A DNA stretch of 64,000 nucleotides, from the NCBI RefSeq assembly GCF_037392515.1, contig NC_090295.1, forward strand, positions 21,964,001 to 22,028,000. The letters are read 5' to 3'. This DNA is from Haliotis asinina (lineage: Eukaryota; Mollusca; Gastropoda; Lepetellida; Haliotidae). A program made the position numbers and the translations under genes. A model generated the notes under the pieces. That model saw only the letters and a list, made by a program, of their open reading frames with translations. It had not been told where the DNA came from and did no database searches. Below are positions 1 through 11,190 of this stretch, piece after piece (positions within the stretch are counted from its first letter, which is position 1; each line of letters begins with the position of its first letter).

Positions 1-1795
1 GATATAATATCTGATGGTGAACGTGTCCAGATATAAAGTCTGATGGTGAACGTGTCTAGATATAAAATCTGATGGTGAACGTGTCTAGATATAATTTCTG
101 ATGGTGAATGTATTTTAGATATAAAATCCGATGGTGAACGAGTATGGATATAATATCTGATGGTGAACGTGTCTAGATATAATATCTGATGGTGAACGTG
201 TTTTGGATACAAAATCTGATGGTGAACGTGTTTTAGATATAAAATCTGATGGTGAACGTGTCTAGATACAATATCTGATGGTGAACGTGTCTAGATATAA
301 TATCTGATGGTGAACGTGTCTAGATATAATATCTGATGGTGAACGTGTCTAGATATAATATCTGATGGTGAACGTGTCTAGATATAATATCTGATGATTA
401 ACGTGTCTAGATATAAAATCTGATGGTGAACGTGTTTTAGATATAATATCTGACGGTGAACGTGTCTAGATATAATATCTGATGGTGAACGTGTCCAGAT
501 ATAATATCTGATGGTGAACGTGTTTTGGATGCAAAATCTGATGGTGAACATGCCTACATATAAAATCTGATGGTGAACGTGTCTAGAAATAAAATTTGAT
601 GGTGAACGTGTTTTAGATATAATATCTGATGGTGAACGTGTCTAAATATAATATCTGAAAGTGAACGTGTCTAGATATAATATCTGATGGTGAACGTGTC
701 TAGATATTCAATCTGATGGTGAACGTGCTTACATATAAAGTCTGATGGTGAACGTGTCTAGATATAAAATCTGATGGTGAACGTGTTTTAGATATAATAT
801 CTGATGGTGAACGTGTCTAGATATAATATCTGAAAGTGAACGTGTCTAGATATAATATCTGATGGTGAACGTGTTTAGATATTCAATCTGATGGTGAACG
901 TGTCTAGATATAAAGTCTGATGGTGAACGTGTCTAGATATAAAATCTGATGGTGAACGTGTTTTAGATATAATATCTGATGGTGAACGTGTCTAGATATA
1001 ATATCTGATGGTGAACGTGTCTAGATATAATATCTGATGGTGAATGTGTTTTAGATATAAAATCTGATGGTGAACGTGTTTTAGATATAATATCTGATGG
1101 TGAACGTGTCTAGATATAATATCTGAAAGTGAACGTGTCTAGATATAATATCTGATGGTGAACGTGTTTTAGATATAAAATCTGATGGTGAACGTGTCTA
1201 GATATAATATCTGATGGTGAACGCGTCTAGATATAATATCTGACGGTGAACGTGTCTAGATATAATATCTGAAAGTGAACGTGTCTAGATATAATATCTG
1301 ATGGTGAACGTGTTTTAGATATAAAATCTGATGGTGAACGTGTCTAAATATAAAATCTGATGGTGAACGTGTCTAGATATAATTTCTGATGGTGAACGCG
1401 TCTAGATATAATGTCTGATGGTGAACGTGTCTAGATATAAAATCTGATGGTGAACGTGTCTAGATATAATATCTGATGGTGAACGTGTCTAGATATAAAG
1501 TCTGATGGTGAACGCGTCTAGATATAATATCTGACGGTGAACGTGTCTAGATATAATATCTGAAAGTGAACGTGTCTAGATATAATATCTGATGGTGAAC
1601 GTGTTTTAGATATAAAATCTGATGGTGAACGTGTCTAAATATAAAATCTGATGGTGAACGTGTCTAGATATAATTGCTGATGGTGAACGCGTCTAGATAT
1701 AATGTCTGATGGTGAACGTGTCTAGATATAAAATCTGATGGTGAACGTGTCTAGATATAATATCTGATGGTGAACGTGTTTTAGATAAAAAATCT
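1..1795. repeat. 29-30 bp satellite array (left edge open)
   Basis: About 60 tandem units of 29 bp (30 bp where the unit ends in GTTTTAGA instead of GTCTAGA), consensus core CTGATGGTGAACGTGT followed by an ATATAATAT-type spacer. Spacing of CTGATGG was counted as 29 between successive copies. Units mix recurring variants (CTGAAAGTG, CTGACGGTG, GAACGCGTC) that reappear in the same order, as at about 1200-1320 and 1510-1620, indicating higher-order duplication. Stops occur in every frame, so it is not coding. The array continues beyond the window. Confidence 0.95.
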
Positions 1796-2870
1796 CAACG
1801 CGAACGTGTTTTAAAATATCTCAAGGTGAACTTGTAGCTAGAATTTCTCAAGGTGAACTTGTAGCTAGAATATCTCAAGATGAATATGTAGCTAGAATAT
1901 CTCATGGTGAACTTGTAGCTAGAATATCTCATGGTGAACTTGTAGCTAGAATATTTGAAGGTGAACTTGTGGCTAGAATATCTCTAGGTGAACATGTAGC
2001 TAGGATATCTCAAGGTGAACTTGTAGCTAGAATATCTCAAGGTGAACTTGTAGCTAGGATATCTCAGGGTGAACATGTAGTTAGAATATCTCAAGGTGAA
2101 CTTGTAGCTAGAATATCTCATGGTGAACATGTAGCTAGAATATCTCAAGGTGAACTTGTAGCTAGAATATCTCAAGGTGAACTTGTAGCTAGAATATCTC
2201 AAGGTGAACATGTAGCTAGGATATCTCAGGGTGAACTTGTAGCTAGAATATCTCAAGGTGAACTTGTAGCTAGAATATCTCATTGTGAACATGTAGCTAG
2301 AATATCTCAAGGTGAACTTGTAGCTAGAATATCTCAAGGTGAACTTGTAGCTAGAATATCTCATGGTGAACTTGTAGCTAGAATATCTCAAGGTGAACTT
2401 GTAGCTAGAATATCTCAAGGTGAACTTGTAGCTAGAATATCTCAGGGTGAACATTTAGTTAGAATATCTCAAGGTGAACTTGTAGCTAGAATATCTCAAG
2501 GTGAACTTGTGGCTAGAATATCTCAAGGTGAACATGTAGCTAGGATGTCTCAGGGTGAACTTGTAGCTAGAATATCTCATGGTGAAGTTGTAGCTAGAAT
2601 ATCTCATTGTGAACATGTAGCTAGAATATCTCAAGGTGCACTTGTAGCTAGAATATCTCAAGGTGAACTTGTAGCTAGAATATCTCAAGGTGAACTTGTA
2701 GCTAGAATGTCTCAAGGTGAACTTGTAGCTAGAATATCTCAAGGTGAACTTGTAGCCAGAATATCTCAAGGTGAACTTGTAGCTAGAATATCTCATGGTG
2801 AATATGTAGCTAGAATATCTCATGGTGAAAGTCTTTTAGCTATGATATCTAGACGTGAACGTGATTAGTT
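1796..2870. repeat. 27-bp satellite array with accidental open frame
   Basis: About 39 tandem units of 27 bp, core ATATCTCAAGGTGAACTTG then TAGCTAGA, clearly homologous to the 29-bp units but two bases shorter. Because 27 is a multiple of three, the plus strand stays open from about 1789 to 2868 as a nine-residue repeat (ARISQGELV). The minus strand is also open (SSYKFTLRY). No ATG opens the plus frame until deep in the array (near 2545), and no splice context or unique flanking coding sequence is seen. I regard the frame as non-coding. Confidence 0.9.
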
Positions 2871-2963
2871 GTAATATCTCGAGGTGGACGCGTTTAGCAA
2901 TGAATGCGGCTTAGATGTTCTAATGAACGTGTTTCAGTGTTGTATCTCATAGTGAATAGTTGT

Positions 2964-3020
2964 CAGGTCCTGTTAGTCACCTGTTACAAACAGGATGAGC
3001 TAAATCCAGTTCTACCCAGT
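2964..3020 (-). mobile_element. SINE-B fragment (5' head)
   Basis: Degenerate reverse copy of the SINE-B head: a CTGTTAGTCACCTGTTAC-like block followed by a CCAGTTCTACCCAG-like block, matching the complement of full copies such as 10096-10363. Confidence 0.5.
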
Positions 3021-3103
3021 GCGTGGGTCCGTTTATTAGATAAATAGCATTTCGAAGTATTCATGCAAATTCAAGCCGGCCTGGCTTCCATCTAGAAAAC
3101 ACT

Positions 3104-3182
3104 CGTCCAGGCTTGATTATTTATTTAAACCGTCGCCAAATAGCTGGAATATTGCCGGATGTGGCGTAAAACTGAACTCTCC
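3104..3182 (+). mobile_element. SINE-B 3' part
   Basis: Contains GTCCAGGCTTGATTATTTA, then AGCTGGAATATTGCC and GGCGTAAAACTGAACTCT, the ordered 3' blocks of SINE-B. The (ACTC)n tail is nearly lost. Confidence 0.7.
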
Positions 3183-3485
3183 ACTACGGAGAACAAACTG
3201 CAAACCTTATGCAGATGAACTGCACAAGGATCATGCATTAAATTGCTGAAAGGCATGTGCAAATATCATGCATGTGAACTGCTGAGTTTTGGTGTAAGGT
3301 TTTGATAGGAATTCGGAAAATTTAACTGATTTTTATCATTTATTGAACTCATGACAATAATCTTTGAACGTTACGAAATTGTTTCATTTCATATGTAAAC
3401 AGTACGTTTAAACAATTAATGCCCTGAGTGGCTTCCCATGCAATGAACCGTGCATTTTCACACCTATTAATTGGTCTCAGCTGCG

Positions 3486-3545
3486 TTGTTCCTGAGTGAC
3501 CACCGCTCTTTATTGACTCTTGACATTTATCCCCGAGTGGCATGT
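3486..3545. repeat. Direct repeat, copy 1 (partner at 5168)
   Basis: TCCTGAGTGACCACCGCTCTT and a following CCCCGAGTGG-like block match 5168-5228 in order and spacing. The pair flanks the MULE pseudogene and the fold-back element. It may be the remains of transposon ends or of a local duplication. Confidence 0.5.
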
Positions 3546-3863
3546 CTTGTTAGCTCATACAAATGGAGACAAAGGAGATTTAGTAACGATGCATTTATTT
3601 ACATCGATTTACAGTTATTTACGACATGTGGTCATGATCTCATTTTCAGCCCCTTTCACATTTTATATAACTATTTACAATACATGTACTTAGTCACCTA
3701 TGGTCACAGGCAAGACCATATGAACATAAATTAGATCTCATGTCCCTTTAACACATTACATAATCCGATCCAAGATTGTACAGCTACATGATGTTCTCCT
3801 CCACACGTCGACGTTTTGCTGGTCGCTGCCAACCCAAAAGCTGAAATAGAAATGCTTCCATAT

Positions 3864-4500
3864 TCAAGCGTTCTTCCTTAAAACAACATATACATTCAGA
3901 TGAGACTTCATAGCCTTCTTGCTTGTTCGTGGCAACTCTGAAAGGAACTGATTCCACTCTAAGGGTGGGAACTGTCCAATGATCAACGCATTCAAGAGGT
4001 ACTTGTTGAATTCTTCACACTTGGGAACATCTGGTGTATGTGTAAGAACAAGCTCATAACCAGCCATGACTTGAGGTAAAGGCGAAAAGGCGATTCTAAA
4101 GAGCATTTGAATCCACTGCCTGACTTCACTGACATTCTTGTACGAAGAAGAAAGTCCAATCTCTTGTAGCCTACTCCATGAGGACTGTCCAAAGTGAAAC
4201 AAGCACGCCTTGGGGTTGGTGGAAGGAAGGAAGGAGTGAAGGCACAACGTTATGGACAGCCATTTCAAAGTCCACAGTGACATTTACAGGGGCAAATGAT
4301 AGATTTAGCTCCTCACACTTCATCTTTATAAGAGAAAGAAGTATATATTAAGTAATTCCTCTTTCATCAGGCAACAGGCAAACAGTCCAGACAAGGAACC
4401 AGGATACAGTTTCTGGTTGGAGGCGATGTCCTGATGGGGATGCTTCTTCATGGCCTGACAGCAGTTTCTTCCTCTCCTGCTCACAGATTTCTGGAATACT
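3864..4500 (-). pseudogene. MULE-type transposase pseudogene fragment
   Basis: The minus-strand translation carries hallmarks of Mutator-like (MULE) transposases: an LLPDE block, then VDFEMAVHN (the DDE-domain D-F-E segment), KACLFHFGQSSW, LGLSSSYK-like and VRQWIQMLF segments, and a C-terminal PPLEWNQF. The frame is broken. It shifts at a short CTTCC tandem duplication just before the KACLFHF block (near 4220-4235), and an in-frame stop follows LLPDERGIT near 4350. The amino-terminal zinc finger and first catalytic aspartate are not visible. The upstream edge abuts the 150-bp fold-back element at 4501, which may have disrupted it. This is a transposon relic, not a host gene. Confidence 0.8.
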
Positions 4501-4650
4501 GGGGCCCGTTTCACGATGCTCTCGTAAGCTTAAGATCTCGTAAGTTTCCTCGTAATATCCCTACCTCCTGTACTGTAACATAGGACGTACCAATATTACG
4601 AGAAAAGTTACGAGATCTTAGGCTTACGAGAGCTTTGTGAAACGGGCCCC
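4501..4650. mobile_element. 150-bp fold-back MITE
   Basis: Inverted repeats of about 60 bp beginning GGGGCCCGTTTCAC and ending with its complement GTGAAACGGGCCCC. Arms also pair over CTCTCGTAAGC and AAGATCTCGTAA. The centre is unpaired. No clear target duplication is seen (left flank AATACT, right flank TGGTTT). It is a non-autonomous element of unassigned superfamily. Confidence 0.85.
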
Positions 4651-6412
4651 TGGTTTTCGCCTGTCACATTTGAAACCTTCTAACAAGATACCATAACCTT
4701 GCTGTCTACCTAGATTTATCACACCCTCCACGTCCATGGCATATGAGAACGGCACATGCCTTTGTGCTATTTCATACCTATATTTATATACAGTTTCACT
4801 AAAACATCATTCTCGCATCTCTCTCACCTGAACTCACTTGACTATTACCGGAACATCAACACAAAAACATCCTTCTGATTAAGTATTTAATCCTTCTCTC
4901 ACACAGTAGTTATTCAATCACTAAATGTACAAAACAACATCCATGTTCTTATTCCCTCTCTCACCTTAACTCATTTGACTACTACAAGTAAATCAACACA
5001 ACAGCGTCCTTCTCCTGATGAAGTAGTTAATCCCTTTCACCGGTTAAACTTGACACACTAGCTACTTAAATCAGCACAACAGCCTTCTTTTAGAGTAACT
5101 AACTGGTCGAGTAACTAATCCCTTCCTGCTAATCCGACCTCTGCTCTTATTTGCTCACCGAGCTAATTTTGTCCCTGAGTGACCACGGCTCTTAATTACC
5201 TTTTGCACTTGTCCCTGAGTGACCAATGGATTGCCCGATTACGTAAGATGACAGTGGTCACTCAGGGAATATACCTTTCAAACAGTATGGAATATTTTGC
5301 AAAATGTAGTTCAGAACTGTTGTCTGAAGTAAGTGGCGATATTTACACTACTGATTTTAAACTTTTGATGGGAAGTGTACTTAAACAACAGGGACAACAG
5401 AAATTAGAAAAATTGGTGTGAAAAATTAAACTGATATATTTGTTTCAACAGTTCACTCTATCATCCTATTCTTTGGAAATCGTCGTTTGTTCAACAGACC
5501 CCGAAACAGACGCATCCTAAATAGCCTATACCATTTTGTAATCGCCGAAAATATAGAACGTTTCTGGGCCCCTTTTTCATTAGATTTATTGAGGTAAAAC
5601 TAGAGCTGTTTTATTTCCTCTATAAATATTCTTCTGAGAAAGTGGCTGTAAACCAACTGAAATCTAAGAATAATCGGGGCGTGTTGACATAAATTCCTCG
5701 CTGTGGTCCTTAATATCATACGATGGAGTGCAGAAATAGTGTTTTATAGACCTGTAAGAGACAGAGCGAGAATCACTGAATCGTTACCTTACGGGGCGGT
5801 AGGATAAGATAAAATAGGATATAACATAATCCTTTATTATCCCGAGGGAAATTTGTTGTACTTTGTATAAGTTAACAGATTATAAATACAAATAACAATT
5901 AGGTAGGAACACAGACAAACGACAATACACAGCTATATAGATAAGAAATGAATTTATTAAGATACACCTAGTACGTAAGTGCGGACGCAACGTTAGAAAA
6001 AAAGCTTTATGAGGCCTGCTCGTTGTAAAATTTGATACTAGTTGGTATGAAAGACTGACGGGCCCGGTTGGATTCGAATAACGACAAGCGGAGACGACGT
6101 CCAGACGGCAAAAATTCAAATTTATAAAGTAGGCAATGGTCCGAATTATTCATATATTTTTTTCACTTTTTTAAGTACTTGACGTTCGAAATATACACTA
6201 AGAGGTTCTAAAGGAATCGCAGATATTTTGCTGGAGGTATTAACAATTTTGAAAATTTAACGTATGTTTTTGTTTTGCGCCGACAGGCTTCCATACCAGC
6301 ATATAAAGTTATACGTTACAATAATTTGGATAAAGGTTTGGTAAAAGGCTCGCATTAGAGTTTTGCCGATGGAAAACTTCCTCAACTGACGTGAGAAATA
6401 CAGCAGCTGTTA
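4651..6412. other. Unannotated transposon-rich interval
   Basis: No gene recognised. Minus-strand reading at 4650-4790 is open for a stretch but matches nothing I know. 4800-5160 contains repeated CAACACAAC/ACTCACTTGACTA words. 5800-5870 has a GGATAGGATA-like A/G-rich run followed by CCCGAGGGAAAT, which resembles a LINE 3' end but is unproven. Confidence 0.4.
5168..5268. repeat. Direct repeat copy 2 with inverted TCCCTGAGTGACCA motif
   Basis: GTCCCTGAGTGACCA occurs at 5171 and 5211 in direct orientation, and its complement TGGTCACTCAGGGA lies at 5255-5268, so 5212-5268 can form a hairpin. The first part matches 3486-3545. Confidence 0.55.
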
Positions 6413-6560
6413 TCCGCTGGATAGCCTAGTGACTAAAGCGTTCGCCGCCCCTTCGAAGACCCGGGTTCGATTCTCCGCCTGCGTGTAATAGGTGAAGCCC
6501 ATGTTTGGTGTCACCCGCCGCCATATTGCTAAAAGCGACGTAAAACTATACCCTCTCACT
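6413..6560 (+). mobile_element. SINE-A (tRNA-derived), near full length
   Basis: The head has A-box-like TAGCCTAGTGACTAAAGCG and B box GGTTCGATTCT. The body has GAAGCCCATGTTTGGTGTC and ATATTGCTAAAAGCGACG, and the tail ends CTCTCACTCA. The RNA polymerase III boxes mark the tRNA-derived origin of this family. Confidence 0.85.
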
Positions 6561-6654
6561 CAACTTAGCTTACGTTTTGTATAAGATGCGACGCATAGGT
6601 TGATACACTTTATTTGTTTGCTAAAGGACGAGCTCAGCATTTTACAGCTATAGG

Positions 6655-6850
6655 AATGTGGTCGGCAAATTGTTGTGTCTGAATCAGACAATCCTGTGAT
6701 TGTATTATGAACATCGATCTGCGCAATTAGGATACGATGACATGTGTCAACCATGTCAGCAAGCCTGACCACCCGATCCCGTTAGTCATCTCGGACGACA
6801 AGCATGGGTTGCTGAAGACCAATTCTAGCCCGGACCTTCACGGGTCGGCA
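6655..6850 (-). mobile_element. SINE-B, reverse copy lacking the tail
   Basis: Complement of the family blocks: ACAATCCTGTGATTG, AACATCGATCTGCGCAATT, GATGACATGTGTCAACC, ACCACCCGATCCCGTTAGTC and GACAAGCATGGGTTGCTGAAG. Confidence 0.8.
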
Positions 6851-6984
6851 ATATGCAGGACCTGTCTAGAGCCCATGGCTACAGGCTGGGTAATGGAGAA
6901 TCGGTCACAGCCGAATTCTGTATTCTTACACAATGTGAACATTAAAAGTTGTTCATGTCACGAGGTGGACATGGGTGGATATAC

Positions 6985-7100
6985 CCCCTGTTTGTTTCGG
7001 GCTCAGGGAACATAAACAAACATCAAGGGTACATCAACCCATGGGTCCCGAGGGACCAGTGAACAACGTATTTGTCTTAAACAACACCTCAATGTTAATT
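6985..7100 (+). repeat. Unclassified interspersed repeat, copy 1
   Basis: Shares GGGAACATAAACAAACAT, the GGGACCAGTGAACAACGTAT block and CCTCAATGTTAATTTTGAA with 42530-42680, where the blocks occur partly in reverse complement. The internal TGGGTCCCGAGGGACCA is palindromic. Family unknown. Confidence 0.55.
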
Positions 7101-7439
7101 TTGAACTGTTTGAAGGACATGTATCTGATCATAATAAGGTTGAGTAAATTTGCCAATACTGACATCAACCAAAACACTACTAACACGACGTACCAAATTC
7201 CTACAGTTCGACTTTCGAATCGGGTAGGATAGTGGATATTTCTACAGCCCACATAAAACATGGATATAGATAAATGTTTCTCACTTGTAAGCGTGGTACA
7301 CCAATTGACTTAGCCTATCATAAAATAGCAATTGAGCTCGTATATGCGAGATAGGATAGGATAAGATAAGACATTTCCACCGAGTGTGAGTTTTTTTATA
7401 TGATAAAATTAAATAACGAAACACATGTAAACTTCATAA

Positions 7440-7580
7440 AGGAACGTGTATACGCCACAAAATGTGACTGACAGTGGATTAAAACGGGCAGAAGAAATGG
7501 CTCTTAATTCATTCAACACACTCCAAGTTTTTAGACAAACCAAAATGGCGCTACTTATCAGTGACATACAACCAACTAAC
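7440..7580 (+). repeat. Unclassified interspersed repeat (partner at 31860)
   Basis: AAAATGTGACTGACAG, CTCTTAATTCATT, TTAGACAAACCAAAATGGCG and the spacing between them recur at 31860-31980 in the same orientation with many substitutions. No coding potential recognised. Confidence 0.55.
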
Positions 7581-7929
7581 TATTAGCCGTCATGGAATGA
7601 CGAATTGGATAAAAATGTCCATGAATGGTAATGTATGCAATTTTGACAAAAGGCCGTTTCATAAATAATGTATACATGAATAAATCTGAGCGTATTGTTT
7701 TAAAACAGGTTCAGAACCTGGAACTTCGAATCCGCCCCCGTTATTTGGTGCCACATTTCGTATCTTGAAATAACCTTGAAGCAAGTGACACATCCAGATA
7801 TATTGTAGACTGTCCTCATTTTCATGACCATTAAACAAATATGTCTGCTTGTTTTTATATCTTCCCTAGGGCATTGTTATGTTTATGATGCTACTGATTT
7901 TGTCCGATTCATCCAAACCCCAGGATATC

Positions 7930-8131
7930 CCATGCTTGCCACAAAGGGCGACTATGCTTGTTGTAAGAGGCGACTAACCGGATCGGGTGGTCGGGCTCAC
8001 TGATCGATGCTCATGCTGTTGATCACTGGATTGTCTGGTCCAGACCCGATTATTTACAGACCGCCGCCATATAGCTGGAATATTGCTGAATACTGCGTAA
8101 AACTAAACTCACTCACTCACTCTGATCCATC
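7930..8131 (+). mobile_element. SINE-B with internal deletion
   Basis: CCCATGCTTGCCACAAAGGG, GTAAGAGGCGACTAAC, GATCGGGTGGTCGGGCTC then directly GATCGATGCTCATGCTG, so the TTGACACATGTCATCGG block is missing. The tail is complete through GCGTAAAACTAAACTCACTC. Confidence 0.9.
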
Positions 8132-8342
8132 CATCCTCGTAATAAATAACGTGTTCCCTGTCACCATGAGAAAAAGAGCGCATCAAATTAGGTTTCTCTA
8201 CTTTTCTCAACGACAAACCGAGAAAATATCCGTCTATGATAGTTGAAGTGATGGGTGAGATACCAATGGAAGTATGTATTTATTTATATTTGCTAGATTG
8301 AATTGTCGTACAGGCTTCTGTCCATCCATCCGACTCATCATC

Positions 8343-8411
8343 CATCCATCTGACCGACGCCATATAGCTGGTATATTGCTGAATGTGGCGTAAAACTAAA
8401 CTCACTCACTC
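8343..8411 (+). mobile_element. SINE-B 3' tail fragment
   Basis: CCATATAGCTGGTATATTGC followed by GTGGCGTAAAACTAAACTC and ACTC repeats. Only the shared 3' tail is present. Confidence 0.75.
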
Positions 8412-8651
8412 TTTGCGTGCGATACTCTAAAATATTAAGATGGCCCAAACGCTAAAATCGTCTGACGCATGTGGAAACCCAATCGCGTCGCTATCGTCAG
8501 TATAGGTATCGTCTAGCCACTGTGCCGATTCCAACGGTGTCATCATTGAGGAATTGTCTGTGAATTCTTACTGAAAAACAATGCATTTTTTATCTGATGC
8601 AGCTGATGAAGCGAATCACGTGACCACTACTGATGGACCGATTGGGCAAAA

Positions 8652-8768
8652 AGAGTGAGTGGGTCTGGTTTTAAGTCGTTTTTAGCAACATTACAACAAT
8701 ACCACGCGGGGACACCAGAAATGGACCTAACACTTTGTACCCATGTCGGGAATCAAAGTAGGGTCGGG
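8652..8768 (-). mobile_element. SINE-A, 3' part, reverse
   Basis: Starts GAGTGAGTGGG (tail complement), then TTTTAAGTCGTTTTTAGCAA, GGGGACACCAGAAATGG and TTTGTACCCATGTCGGGAATC. The tRNA head is truncated. Confidence 0.75.
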
Positions 8769-8880
8769 TTCAGTCAGTAGTCTTGTTGATTGATTATTTG
8801 CAAAGAGAGCAAAAGGTCTGTGGTTCGATCCCCGGCAGTGCCACACCAAAATACGGTATTTGTTGTTACCGTTCTTGCCA
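8769..8880 (+). other. tRNA-like fragment of another SINE type
   Basis: AAAGGTCTGTGGTTCGATCC resembles a T-arm/B box, but no cloverleaf can be drawn and the following sequence differs from SINE-A. It is probably a third tRNA-derived repeat. Confidence 0.35.
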
Positions 8881-10095
8881 CTCGTAAGGGTGACGATTGA
8901 AGGGGAAACAAGTTTGCGATAGCGAAAGCCTATTGCAACTGACTGTAGTTGGCAACTATGGTAATAGTACCAACACTATTGCAATAGGTTTTCTCTCCTT
9001 GACTTATCTCATTTGAAGTCATTTCCCAAATGAATGTAGAGTTTATATGAAATAAAAACAAGCTCAAAGTTTCTTTTGATAAAACACATCCGTTCCACGG
9101 AGATTCTGGCTTATCGGTCACTCATCGGGAGCAAAGATGTCTCCTACCGATGAATCCGATATATGTTTGTCGACTATCAGGTCAGTGTCCGAAGTATCGG
9201 CTGTGATCCGATTTGGCGAAATCGTAAAAAGATACCATCGAACACTATTTCCTGTCGCAAATCGAGTCACTGTCGAATGAATGTCGAGTCAGTCAGGTGT
9301 GTATCGGGTCGTGTTGTGCAACTCTCGGACGTGTCTGACCGACGTCTGACGGCAATCTGATAAGCGTCCGATGATTAACAGTCGTCTGACTCTCATCTGA
9401 CTGCATTCTGCGGTGTGTCCGACCCGCCTGATACCATACCATCGCCAAATCGATTCTCAACGGAGGATAACGTGATATTTAGCATCATCCGATTACTACT
9501 TCCGTTGTCACATCAGATGGTAATCACTCACTAACTGAAATGCCATCCGACACATATTGCATAGTAAGCGGTGACATCTGACGTCCAACAAACTACAAAA
9601 TGAAGGTCAGCCAACACTCACTCCACAGATTGTCATCGGACGCATAGCACCAAGATCCTGGAGATGGTCCAAGATAGAGCAGAAATACTCGAGGACAGAA
9701 CTCAAGGAAGCGATCTACCAATAACAGCTGCTGAAATTGCCACTTCACAGCATTTTGAAAGTTTCTTGCATAAGAGTCGCCGTTCAGGCTTTCAAGATAT
9801 TAAGCAATCATAAACAATAAATCATGAACATTGCTCAGTATGAAAGTAGTAATGTCAAGACTCACTGGAGTACTCTAACAGCTGTAAAAGCAATGCAGCT
9901 TATCCGTTATTATCTATGTCCACTTAAGGTAACCAAACAGTCAATGATTCGTTATCTCAAATGATCCTGTGCTTTGGCAATGTGCCATGTCGTGGAAGGG
10001 TCCTTTGGGAGCTTGGACTTCATGCAAAAGACCCATGTTCCTCTAGTCTCCTTGTATGATGCTGTGGTTGATATTATCTCTATCCAACTGACCAT
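8881..10095. other. Intergenic, no gene recognised
   Basis: 9240-9640 is enriched in degenerate GTCTGAC/TCCGAC/CATCTGA words, giving a weak tandem texture. A short open stretch from an ATG near 9663 is about 50 codons and is not recognisable. No splice-flanked exon is supported. Confidence 0.4.
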
Positions 10096-10363
10096 GGTAC
10101 ATGGCTGGGCGGTGTAGAATAGGCCTTCAGCAACCCGTGCTTGCCATGAAAGGCGACTATGCTTGTCGTAAGAAGCGACCAGCGGGATCGGGTGGTCAGG
10201 CTCGCTGACTTGGTTGACACATGTCATCGGTTCCTAATTGCGCAGATCGATGCTCATGTTGTTGGTCACTGGATTGTCTGGTTCACACTCAGTTATTTAC
10301 AGACCGCCGCCATATGGTTGGAATACTGCTGAGTGCGGCGTAAAACTAAACTCACTCACTCAC
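10096..10363 (+). mobile_element. SINE-B, full-length reference copy
   Basis: Best complete copy, about 268 bp: GTAGAATAGGCCTTCAGCAA, GGCGACTATGCTTGTCGTAA, GATCGGGTGGTCAGGCTCGC, TTGACACATGTCATCGG, GATCGATGCTCATG, TCACTGGATTGTCTGG, TTATTTACAGACCGCCGCC, TGCGGCGTAAAACTAAACTC and (ACTC)n. I find no clear polymerase III A/B boxes in the head, unlike SINE-A. Confidence 0.95.
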
Positions 10364-11190
10364 ATGGCAGGGTGTCGTATTCAGAGCAGGATGTGGAAAC
10401 AGACCCAGGTTTCTATGCTGTTGCACACGACACCTTGCTGTCATTGGCCATTGGCGCGGGGAAAGGGAGTTGGGGGAGATCCTATTTCACCACACCACAC
10501 TGTCTCTTTCAAGTCAGATACATTGTATATCTGTGTATCAGACATGTGTCCTTGTCTATCCACAAGAACCCATCGTTCTCATAAACAAATGCCATGAGGA
10601 CCACTTAGAAGAAATGTTTGTAATTATGGTAGAGTGTGTTACCTGCTTGCCATCAAGTGGTCCAATCACACGTGTTGAACGTTCCAATGCCTCTAGTATT
10701 ATCCAACAATTGCATGTCATTCTTGTTCAGTGGTGGGACACTGTATCACTTTATCATCATACCCATCCACTACGGCTTGACAGACTTCGAGGATATTCCA
10801 GCAAATGGTTTCTCGAGCAACCGTGGAGCTGTTTGACAGTGGTTTGACAGTGTTTGACAGCTGCAAGGTGCCATAATGTGCAGGCGCTGCTTGTTGCATC
10901 GTTTGTTGCTGCAGAATAAACACAAAAACCCAGAGTTGCAGCGTTGCGAGGAAGTTGATCCATGACTAGTACCGCTTTATACCTGACCGTCGACTTGGGC
11001 AACAAATCTGAGCAGTATTGTCCTTTAGATATCCGGATGTAGCTACGTGGACGTGTTGTTTACCTGTCTCACCTGTGGTCAGGTTTTGCTTTCTATAGCA
11101 AAGAAGAAGTCAAATTGACCTAATGAACTACTCCATTGGACGCATAAGGTACTGTGGAATATAAATTTAACCAGAGTCTATAGATGCTTT
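10364..11190. other. Intergenic, no gene recognised
   Basis: Several overlapping open stretches of 60-125 codons lie in different frames and on both strands around 10370-10930, none with recognisable domains or consistent splice sites. TTTGACAG occurs three times at about 10830-10860. It could be the 5' untranslated part of the LINE that follows. Confidence 0.35.

Noticed and set aside
1984..2823. Minus-strand frames (SSYKFTLRY repeat) in the satellite
   Set aside because: Same 27-bp array read on the other strand. No unique coding sequence or start context.
6413..6560. Functional tRNA genes at B-box matches
   Set aside because: A and B boxes are present but no cloverleaf forms, and each match continues into the SINE body and ACTC tail. 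The same holds for all other copies.
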